The position numbers and the translations under genes were made by a program. Shown here piece after piece: positions 27,543 through 36,928 of a stretch of DNA of 64,000 nucleotides. The first letter of the stretch is position 1; each line of letters begins with the position of its first letter. Below the pieces are notes generated by a model. That model did not search any database. It saw only the letters and a program-made list of their open reading frames with translations, and was not told the DNA's origin. Source of the stretch: an uncultured Paracoccaceae bacterium (GTDB lineage: Bacteria > Pseudomonadota > Alphaproteobacteria > Rhodobacterales > Rhodobacteraceae); NCBI GenBank assembly GCA_951812305.1, contig CATOSB010000012.1, positions 81,591-145,590 of the forward strand, read 5' to 3'.

Positions 27543-29143
27543 GTAACTCCCAAGCACCCTGTCCGATAGGGTTGCGGGGTTTTGTTCCGTCAGAGCCGTG
27601 CGATGATCTGAGGTGGTGACAGGGTCAGGATTTCCAGGATGTTGAACCGGTGTTTTCTGGCCGTCGAGATGACGGACCTGATGTCGGCGAAGACCCGCGC
27701 GCCCTCGAGGGTGCGGAAGGTGCCCGAGATTTTCATGCGCAGCTTCATCATGCGCAGGTCCTGTTCGGCCTGATTGTTTGTGAATGGGACCGCGAAGTCG
27801 GCGATGAATCGCAAAACGTCATCGCGGTAGTCACGCAGGCGGAGGAGCAGGTTGTGGCCTGGCCGCCTGGCTTTTCGGCCGCGGGTGCCGGGGCTTTTGG
27901 CCAGCGGGGGCTGGCGTTCGTGGAAGGCGAGCCCCTTGGCGAGGATCGCCATGTATCTGGTGACTATACCCTGGCGAACCAGTTCCGGGAGTTCGGTCTC
28001 GCCTTGATCCTGAGCCGCGCATCTGAGCTGATTGGCGCTATGAAGCACTGCGCTCATCTCCGTCGCCCAAGGCTCTTTTTCGATCTCTTCGATGGCCTTG
28101 AGTTCGCGCAAGTGATGCGCCCCGCAGAGGGCGTGGGCGTCCACTCCGCTCATATGGGCGTAGTAGGGTTTCCAGTGATCATGAATGATCGTCCCGCCGG
28201 TCAGGAAGGTTGGAACAGCACCGCGTTTGGCGCTGATGCGGTAATGGGTGAAGGCGGTATCGCAGATCGTGTGCAGCCAGTGCAGCTTGCCGGCAACACG
28301 AAGTCCGGTCTCGTCCAGATGCCGAACGCCGCCTTCGGCAAGCCGGGCGAGAATGTGTTCAACCACGACACCCATCTTATTTGCCGCGCCGCGCGTCCAG
28401 TTGGTCACGCTGGCCGCGCACAAGCTGGTGGCCCCAAACAGGTCGCGCATAAGCTGGCAGACCCGATCCTCGGGTATCAGCTGCTGAACATTGCAATAGA
28501 CCGCCACTGCCCGCATGCGCGTGCCATATTGCACATGCGCGGCCACGCCATCGGGAAAGCCAGCCGTCGTCGTGGCTCGACAATGGTCGCAACAATAAAC
28601 CGCCGCCTGATGCTCGGTGACCTCCAGGCGTGGCGCAGGCAAGTCGAACACCTGACGCTTCTCGATCCCTTTCACCATCTCCGCCGTCAGGGCGCTCTGA
28701 CAGGCGCTGCAATGCGTCGCCTCATGCCGTTCGACAAAGTCGGGTGTTGACGTCTGGCGCAGGGTGTCGCCCCGGTGGCCAACTTGGCCGCCACTTTTCT
28801 TTCCGGATTTGCCACGCAGGCTGCGCGGGGCTGGCTTCTTCAGGCCATCACTTGAAGGGGGCTTGCTGCTATTGCTGCTGTTCTTGGCCAACTGTCGGCG
28901 CAGGTCCGTGATCTCTTCCGCCATGCTCGCCAACGCAGCTTCAAGCTCAGCGATCCGACGCAGAGCCGTGGCGAGAAGTTGTTCAAGGGCGGCAACCTGA
29001 TCCATCCCACCACTGATTCAGAGAAATCAACCCGGCGCCACAGAATTCAGACAAGAAAGAAAAAAAACACGCGCAAAATGGCAAATTCGACTCACCATAA
29101 AACTGACAATAACACTCAAACGTGGGGGGTGCTTGGGAGTTAC
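27543..29143 (-). mobile_element. IS66 family copy 4 (1601 bp)
   Basis: TSD GATTCTGC at 27535-27542 and 29144-29151. Confidence 0.95.
27590..29005 (-). CDS. IS66 family transposase
   Basis: 471 aa ORF. Confidence 0.95.
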   Translation of the reverse strand: MDQVAALEQLLATALRRIAELEAALASMAEEITDLRRQLAKNSSNSSKPPSSDGLKKPAPRSLRGKSGKKSGGQVGHRGDTLRQTSTPDFVERHEATHCSACQSALTAEMVKGIEKRQVFDLPAPRLEVTEHQAAVYCCDHCRATTTAGFPDGVAAHVQYGTRMRAVAVYCNVQQLIPEDRVCQLMRDLFGATSLCAASVTNWTRGAANKMGVVVEHILARLAEGGVRHLDETGLRVAGKLHWLHTICDTAFTHYRISAKRGAVPTFLTGGTIIHDHWKPYYAHMSGVDAHALCGAHHLRELKAIEEIEKEPWATEMSAVLHSANQLRCAAQDQGETELPELVRQGIVTRYMAILAKGLAFHERQPPLAKSPGTRGRKARRPGHNLLLRLRDYRDDVLRFIADFAVPFTNNQAEQDLRMMKLRMKISGTFRTLEGARVFADIRSVISTARKHRFNILEILTLSPPQIIARL

Positions 29144-29232
29144 GATTCTGCTTGCGTTCCAGGAGGCGTCCACACACACAGCTTCAGGCCGGTTAGGCCT
29201 ATAGGCAACTCTCCGACGCTCTCCGAATCCAA

Positions 29233-29646
29233 TCACGATCGAACGACGACAACGCTGCAATGGGCATTGCGTACAACGCGCGCTAAGTTGGGCCCAATTT
29301 CGTAATTTGGGAAGTCGCCCTTGGCTGAGGCCATCACAATCATGTCGAAACCGTCTCGGTGTGCAAGCTTTAAAATCTCGCGATAGACACTGCCTTGCTC
29401 GATATGGACGGGAACGCCCGTCGCGCCTTCGAAGGCCAGAATTTCGCTGACCTTGCCCTTAACGTGATCTTTGGCACCCGCGCCATAATTGGCAGGAAGG
29501 TTGGGCAGTTGAATGATTTTCGGGATTACGGAAACCGCATGAAGCTCGGCACCGTAGAATTTTGCTTGATCTCGAGCCATCGGCAATGCCGATTTCCAGG
29601 ATCGGTCATCTGTGTGATCAATTGGCAGAAGTATTTTCGTTGCCAT
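29233..29646 (-). CDS. universal stress protein UspA family
   Basis: MATKILLPIDHTDDRSWKSALPMARDQAKFYGAELHAVSVIP…GFDMIVMASAKGDFPNYEIGPNLARVVRNAHCSVVVVRS. Confidence 0.88.
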   Translation of the reverse strand: MATKILLPIDHTDDRSWKSALPMARDQAKFYGAELHAVSVIPKIIQLPNLPANYGAGAKDHVKGKVSEILAFEGATGVPVHIEQGSVYREILKLAHRDGFDMIVMASAKGDFPNYEIGPNLARVVRNAHCSVVVVRS

Positions 29647-29681
29647 CTGTCATCTCCTTGAAGTCTGTTTGTTCGTTGACC

Positions 29682-29706
29682 GGGGGGACCGTGAAGCGGT
29701 CCCCCC
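29682..29706. terminator. hairpin between uspA and the AGCS gene
   Basis: GGGGGGACCG-TGAAG-CGGTCCCCCC. Confidence 0.6.
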
Positions 29707-31005
29707 TGAAGTTTGTTACTCAGTTGCTGTGCCGTTGCCGTCTTCGGTGGCACCGTTTGACGCGAAGAATTCCTTGGTCAACTTGAAGACGATGGGACTG
29801 AGAAGCGCCAAGGCGATCAGGTTCGGAATGGCCATCATCGCGTTCAATGTATCGGCCAGCAGCCAGATAAACCCCAAATCAGCGGTCGCACCAAAATAGA
29901 TCATGCCGATCCAGCACACGCGGTACGGCATCAGTGACTTCGGGCCAAAGAAGAAGCCAATGCATTTCTCGCCATAAAAGGACCACCCAAGGATCGTCGT
30001 GAAGGCAAAGATCGACAGTGCAATCGCGATGAGCGATCCACCAATGCCCGGCAAGGAAAGCTCGAAGGCATGTGCCGTCAGTGCCGCACCGGATTCGCCA
30101 GACGTCCACGCACCCGACGCGATAATCGCCAAACCGGTGATCGAGCATACGATGATAGTGTCGATGAAAGTTCCCAGCATCGCAACCAAACCCTGGTTTA
30201 CCGGTCCTTTGGTTGATGCTGCTGCGTGCGCGATTGGTGCAGACCCAAGGCCAGCTTCGTTTGAAAAGACACCGCGCGCCACGCCGAACCGGATCGCGGC
30301 CCATACGGCTGCTCCTGCAAAACCACCTTCAGCGGCAGAGGGTGTGAAGGCATGGGTAAACACCATACTCAATGCATTGCCGATACCGCCGATGTTGATC
30401 AGCAAAACCAGCAGACCAGCCACAATGTATGCAACCGCCATGAACGGAACCAGTTTACCTGCAACTGAACCGATGCGACCAATACCGCCCAGGATCACAG
30501 CAGCGGTCAGAACCATCAACACAACACCGGTGACTGATGTGTTCACACCAAAGTTTGATTCCAGAACGCTGGCAACACCGTTAGCCTGAACACCGTTGCC
30601 GATGCCAAACGCCGCGATCCCACCAAAGAGTGCGAAGGCAGGTGCCAGCCAGTACCATTTTTTGTCGAGGCCGTTCTTGATATAGTACATGGGTCCGCCG
30701 ACGAAATTCCCCAGCTCGTCCGTTTCACGATATTTCACGGCCAGAACTGCTTCGGCGTATTTGGTCGCCATACCCACCAATGCGGTCATCCACATCCAGA
30801 ATAATGCGCCCGGACCACCTAGGAAAACCGCCGTCGCAACACCCGCAATATTACCCGTACCGATTGTTGCCGACAGCGAAGTCATCAGTGCGTTGAAGGG
30901 GCTAATCTGACCCTCGCCACTGCTTTCGCGACCCTTGAACAACAAGCTGAAGCCCGTACCCAGCTTGAGAATTGGCATAAACTTCAGGCCAACCTGAAGA
31001 AAAAA

Positions 31006-32606
31006 GTAACTCCCAAGCACCCTGTCCGATAGGGTTGCGGGGTTTTGTTCCGTCAGAGCCGTGCGATGATCTGAGGTGGTGACAGGGTCAGGATTTCCAG
31101 GATGTTGAACCGGTGTTTTCTGGCCGTCGAGATGACGGACCTGATGTCGGCGAAGACCCGCGCGCCCTCGAGGGTGCGGAAGGTGCCCGAGATTTTCATG
31201 CGCAGCTTCATCATGCGCAGGTCCTGTTCGGCCTGATTGTTTGTGAATGGGACCGCGAAGTCGGCGATGAATCGCAAAACGTCATCGCGGTAGTCACGCA
31301 GGCGGAGGAGCAGGTTGTGGCCTGGCCGCCTGGCTTTTCGGCCGCGGGTGCCGGGGCTTTTGGCCAGCGGGGGCTGGCGTTCGTGGAAGGCGAGCCCCTT
31401 GGCGAGGATCGCCATGTATCTGGTGACTATACCCTGGCGAACCAGTTCCGGGAGTTCGGTCTCGCCTTGATCCTGAGCCGCGCATCTGAGCTGATTGGCG
31501 CTATGAAGCACTGCGCTCATCTCCGTCGCCCAAGGCTCTTTTTCGATCTCTTCGATGGCCTTGAGTTCGCGCAAGTGATGCGCCCCGCAGAGGGCGTGGG
31601 CGTCCACTCCGCTCATATGGGCGTAGTAGGGTTTCCAGTGATCATGAATGATCGTCCCGCCGGTCAGGAAGGTTGGAACAGCACCGCGTTTGGCGCTGAT
31701 GCGGTAATGGGTGAAGGCGGTATCGCAGATCGTGTGCAGCCAGTGCAGCTTGCCGGCAACACGAAGTCCGGTCTCGTCCAGATGCCGAACGCCGCCTTCG
31801 GCAAGCCGGGCGAGAATGTGTTCAACCACGACACCCATCTTATTTGCCGCGCCGCGCGTCCAGTTGGTCACGCTGGCCGCGCACAAGCTGGTGGCCCCAA
31901 ACAGGTCGCGCATAAGCTGGCAGACCCGATCCTCGGGTATCAGCTGCTGAACATTGCAATAGACCGCCACTGCCCGCATGCGCGTGCCATATTGCACATG
32001 CGCGGCCACGCCATCGGGAAAGCCAGCCGTCGTCGTGGCTCGACAATGGTCGCAACAATAAACCGCCGCCTGATGCTCGGTGACCTCCAGGCGTGGCGCA
32101 GGCAAGTCGAACACCTGACGCTTCTCGATCCCTTTCACCATCTCCGCCGTCAGGGCGCTCTGACAGGCGCTGCAATGCGTCGCCTCATGCCGTTCGACAA
32201 AGTCGGGTGTTGACGTCTGGCGCAGGGTGTCGCCCCGGTGGCCAACTTGGCCGCCACTTTTCTTTCCGGATTTGCCACGCAGGCTGCGCGGGGCTGGCTT
32301 CTTCAGGCCATCACTTGAAGGGGGCTTGCTGCTATTGCTGCTGTTCTTGGCCAACTGTCGGCGCAGGTCCGTGATCTCTTCCGCCATGCTCGCCAACGCA
32401 GCTTCAAGCTCAGCGATCCGACGCAGAGCCGTGGCGAGAAGTTGTTCAAGGGCGGCAACCTGATCCATCCCACCACTGATTCAGAGAAATCAACCCGGCG
32501 CCACAGAATTCAGACAAGAAAGAAAAAAAACACGCGCAAAATGGCAAATTCGACTCACCATAAAACTGACAATAACACTCAAACGTGGGGGGTGCTTGGG
32601 AGTTAC
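31006..32606 (-). mobile_element. IS66 family copy 5 (1601 bp)
   Basis: TSD AGAAAAAA at 30998-31005 and 32607-32614. Confidence 0.95.
31053..32468 (-). CDS. IS66 family transposase
   Basis: 471 aa ORF. Confidence 0.95.
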   Translation of the reverse strand: MDQVAALEQLLATALRRIAELEAALASMAEEITDLRRQLAKNSSNSSKPPSSDGLKKPAPRSLRGKSGKKSGGQVGHRGDTLRQTSTPDFVERHEATHCSACQSALTAEMVKGIEKRQVFDLPAPRLEVTEHQAAVYCCDHCRATTTAGFPDGVAAHVQYGTRMRAVAVYCNVQQLIPEDRVCQLMRDLFGATSLCAASVTNWTRGAANKMGVVVEHILARLAEGGVRHLDETGLRVAGKLHWLHTICDTAFTHYRISAKRGAVPTFLTGGTIIHDHWKPYYAHMSGVDAHALCGAHHLRELKAIEEIEKEPWATEMSAVLHSANQLRCAAQDQGETELPELVRQGIVTRYMAILAKGLAFHERQPPLAKSPGTRGRKARRPGHNLLLRLRDYRDDVLRFIADFAVPFTNNQAEQDLRMMKLRMKISGTFRTLEGARVFADIRSVISTARKHRFNILEILTLSPPQIIARL

Positions 32607-32767
32607 AGAAAAAAGCCAACGCCCAGAATGAGGATCAGCATGAGCGGCCCCCAAACGACGCCATTAATGGCTCCGACTATAGAACTTAACGCTTCCATGA
32701 TTTCCTCCCAGTGCGTTTCGGTTGATCCCTGATTGAACCGCCCCGGGTTTACCGGAGGGTTGTTGGT

Positions 32768-33720
32768 TCAAATGTTAGGCTGCTTTCTTGGCGTGTTCAA
32801 GGCTTCATAGAATTGGTCCTCTGCTTCTTGCGGCGTGATGTACCCGATTTTGCTGTGCAGGCGTTTTGTGTTGTACCAGTTCACCCATTTCAGAGTTTCC
32901 CATTCGATCTGTCCGATGGATTTCCAGGGGCCTATGAAGTCGATGACTTCGGTCTTGAACAGGCCGATCGTGCTTTCCGCCAGGGCATTGTCGTAACTGT
33001 CACCAACGCTTCCCACGGAAGGATCGATACCGGCTTCTATCAGGCGTTCAGTATATTTGATCGACAGGTATTGGCTGCCCCGGTCGCTGTGATGGATCAA
33101 GTTGTCAGCCTGGGAAGGCGCGCGTTGGCAAATAGCCTGGTTCAGAGCGTCCAGCACAAAGCCGGTTGTCATGGACGTGGACACGCGCCAGCCCACAATG
33201 CAGCGAGCGAAGACATCGATGACAAAAGCTACGTACACCATGCCCTGCCAGCTTGAGACATAGGTGAAGTCACTGACCCAGAGCTGGTTGGGCATGCTTG
33301 CTGTGAAGTCTCGGTTGACCTTATCGTCCGGGCACGGCCGGGATGTATCAGGATTGGTCGTGATCGGCTTTTGACCCCGCACAACGCCCTGTAGTCCCAT
33401 AGCTTTCATCCACTGCCCGGCAGGGTCATGCAAAGCATGATCCCGAGAGGGGGACGTTCCACTGTGCAGCGGGCAATGTCGTGGTTGTTCCGGCGAAGTT
33501 CATGCCAGATCTTGCGCGCGCCATATCGCTTGCCGCTGCCATCAAAGGCATCCTTGATCTCCTTTCGATCTATTGCGTCCTGTTTGGACCGGTCTGACGC
33601 CAGATCAGGATCACGGGCAATGGCAGCACGAGCATAGAATGTGGATGGGGCAATCGGCAGCACCTTGCAGATCGGCTCGACCCCGTGGGCCACTCTGTAC
33701 TCTTCAATGAAGGAAATCAT
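32768..33720 (-). pseudogene. IS3 family OrfB (frame-disrupted)
   Basis: …GVEPICKVLPIAPSTFYARAA…GKRYGARKIWHELRRNNHDIARCTVER / MKAMGLQGVVRGQK…NQLWVSDFTYVSSWQGMVYVAFVIDVFARCIVGW in two frames. Confidence 0.9.
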
Positions 33721-33832
33721 TTGCGGAACGGGCGGTCGAGCTCCGCCTGGGCAAAATTGTCCGTCGTCAGGGTTTTCAGGAGAGCTGATGGTTTTTGGCT
33801 AACCGAGGCTCTGGTCCATCTAGGGTTTCATA

Positions 33833-34813
33833 TTAGGCGGCAGCTTTCTGGTGCTGCAAGCGGCGTTTCTGGATTGTCAGTTTCTTGATCTTCTCCCTTT
33901 CTCTGAGGATGGTTTCCGCCCGGCCGAAGTAGACATCGGCTGGCGTGACGTTGTTCAGGCTCTCGTGGTAACGACGATTGTTGTAGTGTTCGACGAAGGC
34001 TTCGATCTGCCTTTCCAGATCACCGGGCAGATAGTAGTGCTCCAGCAAGACCCGGTTTTTCATCGTCTGATGCCAACGTTCGATCTTGCCCTGGGTTTGC
34101 GGATGGAACGGAGCACCTCGAACGTGATCCATGCCTTTGTCTTCGAGCCAGGCGGCCAGATCACCGGCAACGTAGGATGAACCGTTGTCGCTGAGCAGGC
34201 GTGGTTTGTGCAGGACGGTCGCCTGATCACAGCCTGACGCAGCCAAAGCCAGGTCCAGCGTATCGGTGACATCCCCGGCCTTCATCGTTGAGCAGAGCTT
34301 CCAGGAGATGATGTAGCGGCTGTAATCGTCCAGGATCGTGCTGAGATAGAACCAGCCCCAGCCGATAACTTTCAGATAGGTGAAGTCGGTCTGCCAGAGC
34401 TGGTTGATGGCCGTCGTTTTGTCTTTGAACTCTTCGGCAGCCTTGATCACCACGAAAGCGGGGCTGGCAATCAGGTCTTGCGCCTTCAAAAGCCTGTACA
34501 CCGTCGATTCCGACACGAAGTAACGCTTGGTGTCCGTGAACTTCACCGCCAACTCTCGTGGCGTCAGGTCCTCATTCTCCAGCGCAAAGTCGATGATTTG
34601 ATCCCGTTTGTCGTCGGGAACGCGGTTCCACACCGATTTTGGGTTGGGCGATCTGTCCTGCAGAGCCTCGACACCACCTTCCTGGAAAAGGTCGTACCAG
34701 CGGTAGAAGGTCGAGCTGGGGATGCCCAGCATCGCCAACGTCTGCTTGGCCGGCAGATGCGATGCCTCAACCGTGCGAATGATCTCCAGTTTTTCAGAGG
34801 CTGGGTATCTCAT
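33833..34813 (-). CDS. IS3 family transposase OrfB
   Basis: NQLWQTDFTYLKVIGWGWFYLSTILDDYSRYIISWKLCSTM…SDNGSSYVAGDLAAWLEDKGMDHVRGAPFHPQTQGKIERWHQTMKNR. Confidence 0.93.
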   Translation of the reverse strand: MRYPASEKLEIIRTVEASHLPAKQTLAMLGIPSSTFYRWYDLFQEGGVEALQDRSPNPKSVWNRVPDDKRDQIIDFALENEDLTPRELAVKFTDTKRYFVSESTVYRLLKAQDLIASPAFVVIKAAEEFKDKTTAINQLWQTDFTYLKVIGWGWFYLSTILDDYSRYIISWKLCSTMKAGDVTDTLDLALAASGCDQATVLHKPRLLSDNGSSYVAGDLAAWLEDKGMDHVRGAPFHPQTQGKIERWHQTMKNRVLLEHYYLPGDLERQIEAFVEHYNNRRYHESLNNVTPADVYFGRAETILREREKIKKLTIQKRRLQHQKAAA

Positions 34814-35190
34814 TCCTCGTCCTCCCCATCCGCGATCATGCTTTTTTTGAGCAGACGGTTCTCCAGGGTGAGTTCAGCCACGACCTCTTTGAGTGCGGCA
34901 GACTCAGACCGCAAATCCTTCACCTCGGGTGATGTGGCTTGACGGGCCGTGTCTCCCGCTAAACGACGTTTCCCAGCTTCAAGGAACTCCTTCGACCAGC
35001 TGTAATACAGGCTCTCGGAAATACCCTCCTGGCGGCACAGCGAGGCGATGCTTTCCTCACCGCGCAGCCCGGCCAGAACGACACGAATCTTCTCCTCGGC
35101 AGAGTAATGCTTGCGGGTTTTGCGGCGAATGCCTTTCACCACCTTGTCAGCGGCGGCTTTCGACTGTCCGGATTTCTGTCTCATCTTCAC
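34810..35190 (-). CDS. IS3 family transposase OrfA
   Basis: TRKHYSAEEKIRVVLAGLRGEESIASLCRQEGISESLYYSWSKEFLEAGKRRLAGD. Confidence 0.9.
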   Translation of the reverse strand: MKMRQKSGQSKAAADKVVKGIRRKTRKHYSAEEKIRVVLAGLRGEESIASLCRQEGISESLYYSWSKEFLEAGKRRLAGDTARQATSPEVKDLRSESAALKEVVAELTLENRLLKKSMIADGEDEE

Positions 35191-35684
35191 TCCATATCAG
35201 TTCCGATGAACCAGAAATCCTCCGTTGCTCAAATCACCAATTCTCTCCAACGAGTGCTGACGTCAGACACCTTTGGAGTGTTTTACCCTCCGGTAAACCC
35301 GGGGCGGTTCAGATTGCAATCACGTGATGTGATTTTCAGGGGTGGAGGCAAAACCGCAGCATACTACCTAACTGATGCAGTGAGGCAGTTCCTAGCCTCC
35401 AGGCGAATTCCCATTGGTCTTCATATGTTTCCTGTAGTGGATTATCTTTCATAATCAACCTAGATTCTCTAATTCGTGTAACTGTGATCGGTTTGTACAC
35501 GCTGTAAGTAATTTGTTGAGAGGCGCTAAACATGACTGAGGACCGACGCCGGTCCCGTCAAACAGCGTCACCTCGTTATCAGATGTTCGGCCCGGGTGGG
35601 TGCGACTCAACAACCCTCGGCTATAAGTCGAGGGGTTCTAATGGGGATCGATTGAAAATGGCTCAGTTTACTATCCATGCCTTG

Positions 35685-36110
35685 GTTTAATCCAGCGGGA
35701 ACTCCCCGCGTGTCAGGGCAATCGATTGAATGGAAAAAATGCTGCAAAAGAGCCATATGACGTTCGCGCATCCTGCACTCGGGGCATCAAAAGGCGTATT
35801 CAGGGCAATTCCGGGAGGACACGTGCAACTTTGTAGGGTTTTTAGGAGTCACGTTGAACGCTTGAATTGTTCAGTCGATTGCCCTACCCCGCGTGTAAGC
35901 GCGGGGATGATAGCCCTTCCATTGTCTTCGGGCTATCGTCTGCAGAATGCGGCTGCGAAAATCGTCCCACAGCGTTTACAAAGGATTTTTTGTGTCCACC
36001 GTTGGGATCAACGAGCAAACGATACGGAATTACGTCCGATGGCAGGGCCAAGAAGATAATGGACAAGCCGAGCTTGACCTTTGAAAGAACCACGGGTGTA
36101 AGCCCGTGGG
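35685..36110 (+). mobile_element. IS200/IS605-like deletion derivative interrupted by MITE copy 3
   Basis: Hairpin ACTCCCCGCGTGT…AAGCGCGGGGAT and C-terminal relic SHSVYKGFFVSTVGINEQTIRNYVRWQGQEDNGQAELDL*; homologous to 1595-1735. Confidence 0.6.
35714..35886 (-). mobile_element. 173-bp MITE copy 3 (inverted relative to copies 1 and 2)
   Basis: Same 173-bp sequence; 10-bp direct repeat CCCCGCGTGT at 35704-35713 and 35887-35896. Confidence 0.92.
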
Positions 36111-36166
36111 TATCTATAGCCCCCGTCTTCAGACGGGCTCGCTTTAGCGCGAACGAATCGTGTTAT

Positions 36167-36232
36167 GTTCAGTCCTTCCCGAAAATGAGCCGCCCGGCGA
36201 GGGCACAGGCTCATTTTCGGGAAGGACTGAAC
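36167..36232 (+). promoter_or_regulatory. 25-bp perfect stem-loop in the leader of IS200-like tnpA, sequestering the RBS
   Basis: GTTCAGTCCTTCCCGAAAATGAGCC … GGCTCATTTTCGGGAAGGACTGAAC directly followed by ATG. Confidence 0.85.
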
Positions 36233-36628
36233 ATGCAATATGACACGGGCAAACACTGCGTCTACTACCACCGCTACCACCTGGTCTGGTCGACAAAATA
36301 CCGCTACAAGGTCCTGGTGGGAGAGCTTGGGTTGCGCGTGCGCGACATCTGCCGCCATGTGTGCGGAGAGAACGGCGTGGACATCATCCACGGGGTAGTC
36401 TCCCGCGACCATGTCCATATGTTTGTCTCGGTTCCGCCAAAGCTCGCAATCTCCGACCTGGTTCGGAAGATGAAGGGTCGCTCGTCTTATCGGATACAAC
36501 GAGAATTCCCGCAGATCAGGAAGCGCTGCCGGGGGTGCCGCTTTTGGGGAGGAGGCTATTTCTCGACCACCAACGGTGCCATCACAGAGGACCTGGTACT
36601 TCAGTACCTGGATCAGCACACCCCTTGA
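36233..36628 (+). CDS. tnpA: IS200/IS605 family TnpA (Y1/HUH transposase)
   Basis: MQYDTGKHCVYYHRYHLVWSTKYRYKVLVGELGLRVRDICRHVCGENGVDIIHGVVSRDHVHMFVSVPPKLAISDLVRKMKGRSSY. Confidence 0.93.
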   Translation: MQYDTGKHCVYYHRYHLVWSTKYRYKVLVGELGLRVRDICRHVCGENGVDIIHGVVSRDHVHMFVSVPPKLAISDLVRKMKGRSSYRIQREFPQIRKRCRGCRFWGGGYFSTTNGAITEDLVLQYLDQHTP

Positions 36629-36713
36629 TGCCACCGGCGCAAGCCGGTGGTTCTTCACGGATTTCGCGTTCTTGTGAGGGTATACCGTTCCGCTCAGCTG
36701 TACGGCCCAAAAC

Positions 36714-36747
36714 ACCGGGGGTTCACCCGGAGGGGTCTTTTTTCCTG
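36714..36747 (+). terminator. rho-independent terminator-like hairpin with T run
   Basis: CCGGGGGTTCACCCGGAGGGGTCTTTTTT. Confidence 0.45.
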
Positions 36748-36928
36748 AAAATATCGGTTGAATTTACCTGCCAGCACAGGCAGGGTCCAGATCATCGGAT
36801 TAAAAAGGATATCCCGATGTTCAAATCCATTCCCATTCCGACCACCACCGCACTGGCCGTCATCGCCTCTATGGCCACTGCCGATTCAGGGGACGTCGCC
36901 AATACGCCGGACGGAGAATTTCCGGCCC

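Larger units (their letters stand above)
26201..29173 (+). mobile_element. IS110 family (IS1111 subgroup-like) element interrupted by IS66 copy 4
   Basis: 11-bp subterminal inverted repeats GTGGACGCCTC (26201-26211) and GAGGCGTCCAC (29163-29173) bracket transposase and 3' noncoding region. Confidence 0.7.
29716..32698 (-). pseudogene. AGCS sodium:alanine/glycine symporter interrupted by IS66 copy 5
   Basis: N-term MEALSSIVGAINGVVWGPLMLILILGVGFF (32698-32607) joins in frame with LQVGLKFMPILKLGTGFSLLFKG…SATIGTGNIAGVATAVFLGGPGALFWMW. Confidence 0.9.
33811..35214 (-). mobile_element. inner IS3 family element
   Basis: Ends CTGGTCCATC… and …GATGAACCAG; contains orfA and orfB. Confidence 0.65.
32734..35311 (-). 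mobile_element. outer IS3 family element (decayed) carrying a second IS3 element
   Basis: Perfect 27-bp TIR TGAACCGCCCCGGGTTTACCGGAGGGT at both ends; 3-bp flanking repeat GAT. Confidence 0.85.

Noticed and set aside
27543-32606. Composite transposon made of IS66 copies 4 and 5 carrying uspA and the AGCS gene
   Set aside because: Each IS66 has its own perfect 8-bp duplication, so they are independent insertions.
35698-35910. CRISPR type I-E-like repeat (GGGAACTCCCCGCGTGTAAGCGCGGGGATGA)
   Set aside because: Only one unit per locus, no spacer array and no cas genes; better explained as an IS200-like terminal hairpin.
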